Shown here: positions 1-5,366 of the stretch, one piece after another
Layout: each line of letters begins with the position of its first letter
Numbering within the stretch: the first letter of the stretch is position 1
NCBI GenBank assembly: GCA_964481035.1
Contig: CAYZSE010000129.1
Coordinates: forward strand, 1 to 8,850
Direction of reading: 5' to 3'
Origin: JAAAPF01 sp964481035
Lineage (GTDB): Bacteria > Pseudomonadota > Alphaproteobacteria > Geminicoccales > Geminicoccaceae
Length of the DNA stretch: 8,850 nucleotides
The notes under the pieces: model-generated
Told to the model about the DNA's origin: nothing
Databases searched by the model: none
What the model saw: only the letters and a program-made list of their open reading frames with translations
Translations under genes and position numbers: made by a program

Positions 1-2
1 GC

Positions 3-875
3 TCAGAAGCGGTCGAGCGGGATCGTCAGGTACGAGGTGCCGTTGGGGTGCGGCTCGGGCTTGCGGCCGCCGCGGATGTTGATCTGCAAGGCCGCCAGCA
101 TGCGGTCGGGAAGCCCGAGCGTGGCATCGCGTTCCTCGCGGACGCGCACGTACTCGGCCTTGGCGACGCCACCCGCGAGGTGCTTGTTGGTCAGGCGCTG
201 CGCCGCGACCGTGCTCTCGCACAGGGGCTCGCGGCCGTCGCCGCCGTAGTCGTGGCCGACGAAGACGCGGGTCGTGCCCGGAAGCTCGAGGATGCGCTGC
301 AGGCTGTCGTAGAGCACGCCGGCGTCGCCGCCCGGGAAGTCCGCGCGGCTCGTGCCGCTGTCGGGCATCATCAGCGTGTCGTGGACGAAGGCGCAGTCGC
401 CGACGAGGTAGGTGATCGAGGCGAGCGTGTGGCCCGGCGAGAGCACGACCCGCGCCTCGAGCTCGCCGATCGCGAACGCCTCGCCGTCCTCGAACAGCCG
501 GTCCCATTGCGAGCCGTCGACGGGAAAGTCGTCGCCGAAGTCGTAGATGGCGCGCCAGAGCTCCTGCACCTCCTTGACCTTGGCCCCGATGGCCCGCGGC
601 GCCTCGAGCCGCGCCTGCAGGTACGGCCCCGCGATCAGGTGGTCGGCGTGGGGATGCGTGTCGAGGATCCAGTCGACCGAAAGCCCCTCACGAGCAATGT
701 AGGCGAGCACGTCGTCGGCGCTCTCGGTGCTCGTGCGCGCGTGCGCCGGATCGTAGTTCCAGACGACGTCGATGGTCGCGGCCCGCTTGGTCGCCGGATC
801 GTGGACGACGTACTGCCAACTGCCGGTCGCCGCATCGTAGAAGGGTCGGACGACGGGGCGCTGCGCGTCGGGCAT
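3..875 (-). CDS. ETHE1-like persulfide dioxygenase (MBL-fold metallohydrolase)
   Basis: A 290-residue metallo-beta-lactamase-fold protein. Seen: the metal motif H74-x-H76-x-D78-H79 (THPHADH), then H149 (SPGHT), D166 (FVHDTLM) and H208 (FVGHDY). A GTSRADFPGGD segment at 174-184 resembles the GRTDF-type loop of ETHE1 proteins. In that family a mononuclear iron site oxidises glutathione persulfide to sulfite and glutathione in the cytoplasm. No signal peptide and no rhodanese domain are visible. The ATG at 875 is chosen because GAGGAG lies 6 bases upstream; an in-frame ATG at 911 lacks such a site. It is the last gene of a minus-strand run that also holds a sulfite dehydrogenase, the next enzyme in sulfide oxidation, which supports the persulfide dioxygenase reading. 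A 140-base gap with two hairpins separates it from the upstream asnB-like gene, so it may have its own promoter, although I see no clear -35/-10. A glyoxalase II or other MBL hydrolase is the main alternative. Confidence 0.85.
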   Translation of the reverse strand: MPDAQRPVVRPFYDAATGSWQYVVHDPATKRAATIDVVWNYDPAHARTSTESADDVLAYIAREGLSVDWILDTHPHADHLIAGPYLQARLEAPRAIGAKVKEVQELWRAIYDFGDDFPVDGSQWDRLFEDGEAFAIGELEARVVLSPGHTLASITYLVGDCAFVHDTLMMPDSGTSRADFPGGDAGVLYDSLQRILELPGTTRVFVGHDYGGDGREPLCESTVAAQRLTNKHLAGGVAKAEYVRVREERDATLGLPDRMLAALQINIRGGRKPEPHPNGTSYLTIPLDRF

Positions 876-881
876 CGGGCT

Positions 882-887
882 CTCCTC
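882..887 (-). promoter_or_regulatory. Ribosome binding site of the MBL-fold gene
   Basis: GAGGAG on the minus strand, 6 bases before the ATG at 875. It decides this start over the in-frame ATG at 911. Confidence 0.7.
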
Positions 888-926
888 AATTCTGCAAACA
901 CCCGGAGGCAACTGTTAAACCAGGTG

Positions 927-952
927 CGAGTCGGGTGCCAGTCCCCGGCTCG
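927..952. repeat. REP-like imperfect palindrome (26 bases)
   Basis: A dyad lies between the asnB-like terminator and the MBL gene. Positions 927-935 pair with 944-952 (nine pairs, one of them G-T), leaving an 8-base loop TGCCAGTC. Read on the minus strand the centre contains GGGGACTGGCACC. Short GC-rich palindromes of this type scattered between genes are typical of REP elements mobilised by RAYT (Y1 transposase family) proteins. Membership of a repeat family cannot be shown from a single copy, and no second copy is visible in this window. It could equally be a second weak transcription-termination or mRNA-stability hairpin. Confidence 0.4.
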
Positions 953-978
953 TCTCTAAATCGAGAGGCAACGCCTTC

Positions 979-1011
979 GCCGGCGAGCGCGGCGGCCGAG
1001 CGCTCGCCGGC
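979..1011 (-). terminator. Strong hairpin after the asnB-like gene, possible terminator
   Basis: A perfect 12-bp inverted repeat: 979-990 pairs with 1000-1011, with a 9-base loop. It begins 4 bases past the stop codon at 1016-1018. After the stem on the minus strand there is no uridine run; the nearest weak one is a TTT about 15 bases further on. Its place right after the stop suggests an intrinsic terminator with a poor tail, or a 3'-end stabilising stem that protects the upstream mRNA. Rho-assisted termination is also possible. Confidence 0.6.
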
Positions 1012-1015
1012 CGCC

Positions 1016-2545
1016 TCAGCTCGCGACGCGATCCGCCTGCCAGGTCCCGGCGAGACCGAGCACGAGCTCCGGATCGGCGAGGCGAGCGCGCAGAAGCCGT
1101 TCGTACAGCGCCGCCTCGTTCGCCCGTGTGCGCGGCGTGCTCGAGCCCAGCAGCCGGCTCAGCGCGGCGTCGAGAGCGTCGACCGTGCCCGAGCCCTCGT
1201 CGAACTGCGCCTTCTTGCGCCAGACGAGCTCGGGCGGCAGCAGATCCTCGCACGCCTTGCGGAGAACCCATTTTTCGGTCGTCGGACCGGTCGCGTCGAC
1301 GGCGGCGGCGTCGGTCCGGCGCATCTTCAAGCTCGCCGGGATCGACTGGGCGAAGTCGATGAGATCGCGGTCGAGGAAGGGCGTGCGCGCCTCGAGCCCT
1401 TGCGCCATCGTGATCCGGTCGACGCGCTGCAGGTTGATGTTGTGCATGGCGTTGAGCGAGCGCGTCAGCTCGTCGGCGAGCGCCCGCGGCCGCTCGACGT
1501 AGGCGTGGTGGTAGGCGTAGCCCGCGAACAGCTCGTCGGCCCCTTCGCCGGTGAGCACCGCCTTGACGTGGCGGCGCGCGAGCGTGGTCGCGAACCACGT
1601 CGGCAGCGCGCTGCGGACGAGGTCCACGTCCGCGCTCTCGAGATGGTAGATCACCTCGGCGAGCGCCGCCTGGAGATCGTCCGCGTCGAAGACCAGCTCG
1701 TGGTGCTCGGAACCGATGTGCCGGGCGACGAAGCGTGCCGCCTCGAGATCGGCCGAGCCCGCAGTGCCGACCGCGAAGGTCTCGAGCGGCCGCAGCCCCT
1801 GCTCGCGGCGGACGCGCGCGGCGAGCGCGGCGATGATCGAGCTGTCGAGCCCGCCGGAGAGGAACGAGCCGACGTCGACGTCGGCCACCATCCACTTGGC
1901 CACCGCCGCCTCCAGGACGAGGCGCAGCTCGCGCCAGAGGGCGGCGGGATCGACGCCCGGCTCCAGATCGGCGGCCCCGTGCGGCGTGCGATACCACTGG
2001 CGCGTGCCGTCGCGGCTGTCGAACAGGGCACCCGGGCCGATCGCCTCCACCTGATCCGAGTGCAGGCCCAGGCCGTCGAACGCCTTGAGCTCCGAGGCGA
2101 AGGCGAGCCCGCCGTCGATCTCCGCCTTGTAGAGCGGCTTGATGCCGAGCGGATCGCGGGCGGCGATGATCCGCTCGGAGGTCGCGAGGACGAAGGCGAA
2201 CATGCCGTCGAGCTTGGCGATCCAGCGCAGCTCGCCCGAGCGGAACAGATGGAGGATCGTCTCGCTGTCGCTTCCGGTCGCGAACGCGCTCTGGCCCAGG
2301 ATCGCCCGGAGGTCGGCGTAGTTGTAGATCTCGCCATTGGCGACGAGCACGTGATCGCCTGCGTAGATCGGCTGGCGGCCGTCGTCCGGGCCGATGATCG
2401 CGAGCCGGCAGTGCGCCATGATCGCCGGCACCCCCGGCGTCGAGGCGACCTCGACCGCGTCGGGACCGCGATGCGCGATCTTGGCGATCATGCGCTCGGC
2501 GAGCTCCGGGGAGCCCACGCGCCAGAGGCCGACGAAGCCGCACAT
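1016..2545 (-). CDS. AsnB-like glutamine-hydrolysing asparagine synthetase family protein
   Basis: A 509-residue class-II glutamine amidotransferase joined to an ATP-dependent synthetase domain. Glutaminase half (about 1-185): nucleophile Cys2 directly after the initiator Met, HRGPD at 25-29, NGEIYNY at 70-76 and GSDSE at 91-95. Synthetase half (about 205-460): PP-loop SGGLDSS at 230-236, GEGADELFAGY at 333-343 (E334 matches the catalytic Glu), EARTPFLD at 385-392 and WRKKAQFDEG at 442-451, with K445 in the place of the conserved active-site Lys. All catalytic elements look intact. It is shorter than E. coli AsnB (554), mainly through a compact C-terminus. The start is fixed because Cys2 must be exposed; the ribosome binding site is weak (GGGG, 9 bases upstream). 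Standard chemistry is aspartate plus glutamine plus ATP giving asparagine. However, it sits between a sulfite dehydrogenase/cytochrome pair and a persulfide dioxygenase, so a different acceptor is conceivable. I leave the symbol empty because the acceptor is not established. Confidence 0.9.
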   Translation of the reverse strand: MCGFVGLWRVGSPELAERMIAKIAHRGPDAVEVASTPGVPAIMAHCRLAIIGPDDGRQPIYAGDHVLVANGEIYNYADLRAILGQSAFATGSDSETILHLFRSGELRWIAKLDGMFAFVLATSERIIAARDPLGIKPLYKAEIDGGLAFASELKAFDGLGLHSDQVEAIGPGALFDSRDGTRQWYRTPHGAADLEPGVDPAALWRELRLVLEAAVAKWMVADVDVGSFLSGGLDSSIIAALAARVRREQGLRPLETFAVGTAGSADLEAARFVARHIGSEHHELVFDADDLQAALAEVIYHLESADVDLVRSALPTWFATTLARRHVKAVLTGEGADELFAGYAYHHAYVERPRALADELTRSLNAMHNINLQRVDRITMAQGLEARTPFLDRDLIDFAQSIPASLKMRRTDAAAVDATGPTTEKWVLRKACEDLLPPELVWRKKAQFDEGSGTVDALDAALSRLLGSSTPRTRANEAALYERLLRARLADPELVLGLAGTWQADRVAS

Positions 2546-2623
2546 GGCAAGGCACCCCGCTCGTCACGTCGCCCGGCAGCGTAGCGGCAAGGCCGGCGAT
2601 GGCAAGCCGGGCGAACCCGCGTC

Positions 2624-2926
2624 TCAAAACGGGTAGTTGGGCCGGTCCTCGTTGTAGTGGGCGGCGAGGTAGTCGAGGATCGTGTCGACCTCGTCGTCGG
2701 GGATCTCGTGCATCCCCATCTCGTCCCACATCCAGTCCATCAGGTCGGCCCAGTGCGCGCGGGACAATCCCTGCTGCGCGATGAGCCGCTCGGAGTGGCA
2801 GGCAGTACAATTGTAGTAGACGGCCTCGACCCCGGCGGCGTCCTTCAACAGGCCGAACTCCGCCTCGGCGCGTGCGGCATCGGCGATCGCGAACGCGGCG
2901 CAGGCCAACAGGAACGAACGCAGCAT
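2624..2926 (-). CDS. Small periplasmic cytochrome c (SorB/SorU-like electron acceptor of sulfite dehydrogenase)
   Basis: A 100-residue monoheme c-type cytochrome. A Sec signal peptide spans residues 1-20 (MLR, hydrophobic stretch, then A-R-A before E21), leaving a mature protein of about 80 residues. The heme attachment motif is C40-T-A-C43-H44. The distal Met ligand should be one of M63, M66, M70 or M72, with the G-M72 pair most likely. The short form with an acidic, Trp/Met-rich helix (DWMWDEMGM, 64-72) followed by an ILDYLAAHY helix (83-91) fits cytochromes that partner sulfite dehydrogenases. It is encoded 53 bases downstream of the molybdenum subunit, with a strong hairpin in between, and would take the two electrons from sulfite oxidation one at a time and pass them to the respiratory chain. 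The ATG at 2926 is preferred (GAGAGG 4 bases upstream) over an in-frame ATG at 2938 that lacks a site. Confidence 0.82.
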   Translation of the reverse strand: MLRSFLLACAAFAIADAARAEAEFGLLKDAAGVEAVYYNCTACHSERLIAQQGLSRAHWADLMDWMWDEMGMHEIPDDEVDTILDYLAAHYNEDRPNYPF

Positions 2927-2947
2927 GGTCCCTCTCATCCGTCGAAG

Positions 2948-2974
2948 GCGGGGCGGGCGCGGTGCCCGCCCCGC
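2948..2974 (-). promoter_or_regulatory. Intercistronic hairpin between sulfite dehydrogenase and cytochrome c
   Basis: A perfect 11-bp GC-only inverted repeat (2948-2958 with 2964-2974) and a 5-base loop fill half of the 53-base gap. It starts 5 bases past the sulfite dehydrogenase stop and ends 11 bases before the cytochrome's Shine-Dalgarno. No U-run follows, so it is unlikely to be a full terminator. A processing or stability stem that sets the ratio of the two subunits is the simplest reading. Confidence 0.6.
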
Positions 2975-2979
2975 ACGCC

Positions 2980-4209
2980 TCAAGCGACGCGCACACCGAC
3001 GCGATGCATCGTGTTGTTGAGGTAGCCCTTCGGGTTCCAGTCGATGGCGAAGGGCTGCATCTCCCCGGCGCTGTCCGTCGCCCGCGCCCAGAGCTCGTAA
3101 TAGCCCGCCTGCGGGAAGGCGATCTCGGCGCGGAAGTTCTGCCACGCGCCGTCGTTGACGGGCGCCTCGAGGTCGGCGGCGAACCAGCTCGCCCCGAAGT
3201 CGATCGAAAGGTCGACACGGCTGACGGAGCGGTCGCCCGACCAGGCGTGGCCGCGCACCTCGACGCTCCGCCCGGCGAGATCGGTGCCGGTGGCGGGTGC
3301 GGTGATCAGCGACTTCACCGGCATGCGCTCGATGATGACGAAGTCCTCCTCGGCGACGTCCTCGCCGGGCGCCACCGGACGGTTCGGCACGCGGTAGGAG
3401 CTGCCGGTCATCTTGGCGCCGTCGTGGACGACGTCCCTGAGCCAGATTCGCGTCAGCCACTTCTGCGAGCACGACCCCGGCCAGCCCGGCACGACGAGGC
3501 GCAACGGCGCGCCGTTCTGCAGATGCAGCGGCCCGCCGTTCTGCTCGAAGGCGATCAGCACGTTGTCGGTCATCGCCTTGGCGATCGGCAGCCCGCGGCT
3601 GATCGGCAGCTTCGCCGGATCGCGCGACAGGTGCTCGTCGGCACCGACGTGCGCCGTGTAGACGACGCCGGGCCGCACGCCCGCGGCCTCGAGCACATCT
3701 TTGAGACGCACGCCGGTCCACTCGGAGCAGGCGACGGCGCCATGGGTCCACTGGTTGCCGCGGGCGGGCGGGTCGAAGAAAGCCCGCCCGTTGCCGCCGC
3801 ACTCGATGGTGAGCGCCAGGGTCACGACCTCGAAGCGCTCTTCCAGGTCGGCGATGGAGAGCTCGAGCGGGTTGTCGACCAAGCCGTCGACGGTGAGCGT
3901 CCAGTCGTCGGCCGCGACGTTCTCCGGCGGCAGGCCGTTGTTGCGGATGAAATGACGGCTCGTCGGCGTGATCGCGTCGTCGAGCAGGTGCGGCGGCGTC
4001 TCGGCATTGAGCGGCCGGTCGCCGAGCATGGTGAGCCCATCCTTGCCGGCCAAAAGATCGTCGGCCGCGAACGCCGCGGGCACGAAGCCCGGCTTCAGGT
4101 TCGCGGCGAAGGGAACGGCGGCGCCCAACGCCGCCGTCATCGTGGCGAGGCCGGCGCCCCGCAGAACGGTGCGGCGCCCCGCCGGCGCCTGGATCGGCAA
4201 TATCTTCAT
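2980..4209 (-). CDS. Tat-exported molybdenum sulfite dehydrogenase (SorA/SorT/SoxC family)
   Basis: A 409-residue sulfite oxidase-family molybdoenzyme. A twin-arginine signal (R12-R13-T-V-L, hydrophobic 18-36, AFA-A around 46-49) implies folding with the molybdopterin cofactor before export. The catalytic domain (about 75-260) has ECGGNGR with C137 as the Mo ligand and R142 matching the Arg five residues after it in SorA. Y272 in SSYRVP matches the catalytic Tyr, and R89 lies in FIRNNG, where SorA has R-N-H; here the His is N91. The C-terminal Mo-co dimerisation domain is about 285-405, ending in WNPKGYLNNTMHRV. No cytochrome b5 or heme domain is fused; the next gene supplies a cytochrome c. 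Predicted reaction: sulfite plus water to sulfate, with electrons to cytochrome c, in the periplasm. A SoxC role is less likely because there is no diheme SoxD or other sox gene here. The start at 4209 has GGGAGGG 8 bases upstream; the frame stays open upstream without a signal-like sequence. Confidence 0.88.
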   Translation of the reverse strand: MKILPIQAPAGRRTVLRGAGLATMTAALGAAVPFAANLKPGFVPAAFAADDLLAGKDGLTMLGDRPLNAETPPHLLDDAITPTSRHFIRNNGLPPENVAADDWTLTVDGLVDNPLELSIADLEERFEVVTLALTIECGGNGRAFFDPPARGNQWTHGAVACSEWTGVRLKDVLEAAGVRPGVVYTAHVGADEHLSRDPAKLPISRGLPIAKAMTDNVLIAFEQNGGPLHLQNGAPLRLVVPGWPGSCSQKWLTRIWLRDVVHDGAKMTGSSYRVPNRPVAPGEDVAEEDFVIIERMPVKSLITAPATGTDLAGRSVEVRGHAWSGDRSVSRVDLSIDFGASWFAADLEAPVNDGAWQNFRAEIAFPQAGYYELWARATDSAGEMQPFAIDWNPKGYLNNTMHRVGVRVA

Positions 4210-4217
4210 TAGGTCGA

Positions 4218-4224
4218 CCCTCCC
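4218..4224 (-). promoter_or_regulatory. Ribosome binding site of the sulfite dehydrogenase gene
   Basis: GGGAGGG on the minus strand, 8 bases before the ATG at 4209. It is one of the strongest Shine-Dalgarno sequences in the window and fixes the start so that the Tat signal is N-terminal. Confidence 0.75.
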
Positions 4225-4233
4225 TGTCACGCG

Positions 4234-4260
4234 GTCGAGCAGGGTGTACCTGCTCACGAC
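4234..4260 (-). promoter_or_regulatory. Leader hairpin or operator upstream of the sulfite dehydrogenase
   Basis: GAGCAGG (4237-4243) and CCTGCTC (4249-4255) form a perfect 7-bp inverted repeat around GTGTA. Pairing continues with 4234-4236 against 4258-4260 after a 2-base bulge. It ends 10 bases before the Shine-Dalgarno and lies in the likely 5' untranslated leader. It could be a protein-binding operator (7-5-7 spacing) or an mRNA leader structure; the sequence alone does not decide. Confidence 0.5.
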
Positions 4261-4262
4261 AC

Positions 4263-4278
4263 TGTGAATTAGGTCACC
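4263..4278. promoter_or_regulatory. CRP/FNR-like dyad (TGTGA-N6-TCACC)
   Basis: TGTGA (4263-4267), six bases, then TCACC (4274-4278). This matches the CRP-family consensus TGTGA-N6-TCACA at nine of ten positions. It is centred about 61 bases upstream of the sulfite dehydrogenase start codon. A weak -10-like CCTAAT (minus strand, 4268-4273) sits inside it and a TTGGAC (4289-4294) lies 15 bases further upstream, so the site may overlap the promoter. Which regulator would bind, and whether it activates or represses, cannot be told. Confidence 0.4.
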
Positions 4279-4514
4279 CTGGTCGGGTGTCCAACCGTCG
4301 ATGTCCGCCGACGCGACCGCGAGACGCCGCGCTCCGTTCGATGCGTCGCTCTCCATCACGCGCCGAGGGCAGGGATCGAAGCGCCGCGGGCGAAGCGGAT
4401 CGATGGATGGAGACGTGTCGGCTCGGACCGCCGGCACGGGTGGGCCGATCACGCGTCTGTGAATTGCGACACGGCGCACCTCCGCCGCCCGTGCCATGGA
4501 TCGCCGATCAACGC

Positions 4515-4519
4515 GGGAG
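4515..4519 (+). promoter_or_regulatory. Ribosome binding site of the methyltransferase
   Basis: GGGAG, 7 bases before the ATG at 4527. It decides this start over in-frame upstream ATGs, the first at 4287, that would add an Arg/Pro-rich extension with no family character. Confidence 0.7.
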
Positions 4520-4526
4520 ATTGCCG

Positions 4527-5363
4527 ATGACCCCGGTCGATGACGCCGCCATCGCCGCCCATTACGGCCATCCCGGTCTCACCGAGACGATCTCCCGCGC
4601 GCTCGCGGCGGCAGGGCTCGACCGGGGCACGCCGGCGCTGGAGGCGCTGGCGCCGGTCGACGAGTTCCACACCGCGGGCCACCTCACCACCGTGCGCGCG
4701 CTCGAGATGATGCCGCTCGAGCCGGACATGAACGTGCTGGATGTGGGCTCGGGCCTCGGCGGCACGGCACGCTGGATCGCGCAGAGCCACGGGTGCCGGG
4801 TGACGGGCCTCGATCTCACACCGGCCTATGTCGAGCTCTCGGCCCGCCTCACGGAACGGACGCAGCTCGCAGCGGCGTGCCGGTTCGAGGTCGGCAGCGC
4901 CACCGCCATGCCGTTCCAGACGGCCAGCTTCGACGCCGCGCTGACCTTTCACGCCGCGATGAACATCGCCGACCGGCCGGCACTGTACGCCGAGGTCGCC
5001 CGCGTCCTGCGCCCCGGTGCCCCGTTCTGCGTCTTCGACGTCATGAAGGGTCCGACGCCGGGGATGCGCTACCCGGTGCCATGGGCGGAAACCGAGGCGA
5101 TCTCGTTCCTCCGTTCGCGCGACGAGACGGTCGACCTCCTGGAGCGCGCGGGCTTCACCATCACCGCCGAGGACAACCTGCGCGAGTTCGCCATCGGCTA
5201 CTTCGAGAAGGTCTTCGCCGAGATCGCCGCCGCGGGCGGGCCACCGCCGCTCGGGCTGCACCTGCTGACCGGGGCCAACGCCGGCGAGAAGTTCGCCAAC
5301 TACCTCGAGGCCGTGCGCGACCATCAGATCGAGCCCGTCATCCTCGTCGCCGCCTTGCGCTGA
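4527..5363 (+). CDS. Class I SAM-dependent methyltransferase (UbiE/type 11-like)
   Basis: A 278-residue soluble methyltransferase. The SAM-binding motif I is VLDVGSGLGGTARW at about 70-83, the acidic residue after strand 2 is D96 (GLDLT), the motif II/III region is GSATAMPF (123-130) followed by FDAALTFHAAMNI (135-147), and the post-motif is ARVLRPGAPF (158-167). An N-terminal helical part (1-60) and a C-terminal insert around 174-200 (KGPTPGMRYPVPW) would shape the acceptor pocket. The layout recalls the group containing sarcosine/dimethylglycine and tocopherol-type methyltransferases, but the acceptor cannot be read from sequence. It is the only plus-strand gene in the window, divergent from the sulfite dehydrogenase and convergent with the M32 carboxypeptidase (3 bases between stop codons). 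Neither neighbour explains its role, and I cannot assign it to the sulfur cluster except through a possibly shared regulatory region. Confidence 0.82.
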   Translation: MTPVDDAAIAAHYGHPGLTETISRALAAAGLDRGTPALEALAPVDEFHTAGHLTTVRALEMMPLEPDMNVLDVGSGLGGTARWIAQSHGCRVTGLDLTPAYVELSARLTERTQLAAACRFEVGSATAMPFQTASFDAALTFHAAMNIADRPALYAEVARVLRPGAPFCVFDVMKGPTPGMRYPVPWAETEAISFLRSRDETVDLLERAGFTITAEDNLREFAIGYFEKVFAEIAAAGGPPPLGLHLLTGANAGEKFANYLEAVRDHQIEPVILVAALR

Positions 5364-5366
5364 CGC

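Larger units (their letters stand above)
4210..4526. other. Divergent intergenic region (317 bases) with regulatory dyads
   Basis: This separates the sulfite dehydrogenase (minus) from the methyltransferase (plus). Open frames run through it on both strands, but they encode Arg/Pro-rich sequence without family features and lack usable ribosome sites, so I treat it as non-coding. The left third holds the sulfite dehydrogenase Shine-Dalgarno, a leader hairpin and a GTGA-N6-TCAC dyad. The 9-mer CTGTGAATT occurs twice (4262-4270 and 4457-4465), once near each divergent gene. I see no strong promoter for the methyltransferase. Confidence 0.6.

Noticed and set aside
48..959. Long plus-strand open frame opposite the MBL-fold gene
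   Set aside because: It is antisense to a gene with intact metal motifs, is Arg/Ala/Val-rich, and arises because stops are rare in high-GC DNA; it has no recognisable domain.
2571..2610. Weak GC inverted repeats between the cytochrome and asnB-like genes
   Set aside because: Only 5-6 bp arms with long loops; not distinguishable from background in this base composition.
915..3218. 767-residue minus-strand open frame spanning asnB, the cytochrome gene and part of the sulfite dehydrogenase
   Set aside because: It is out of frame with three recognisable genes and almost entirely Arg/Ala/Pro/Gly-rich, as expected of a GC-driven shadow frame.
4210..4497. N-terminal extension of the sulfite dehydrogenase to an ATG at 4497
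   Set aside because: The extension would bury the twin-arginine signal about 96 residues inside the protein, whereas the ATG at 4209 has a strong Shine-Dalgarno.
4287..4526. Upstream extension of the methyltransferase
   Set aside because: The added residues are Arg/Pro-rich with no family similarity, and the ATG at 4527 has a well-placed GGGAG.
5364..5366. Bidirectional terminator between the convergent genes
   Set aside because: Only three bases separate the stop codons, and I see no hairpin with a T-run in the flanking coding ends.
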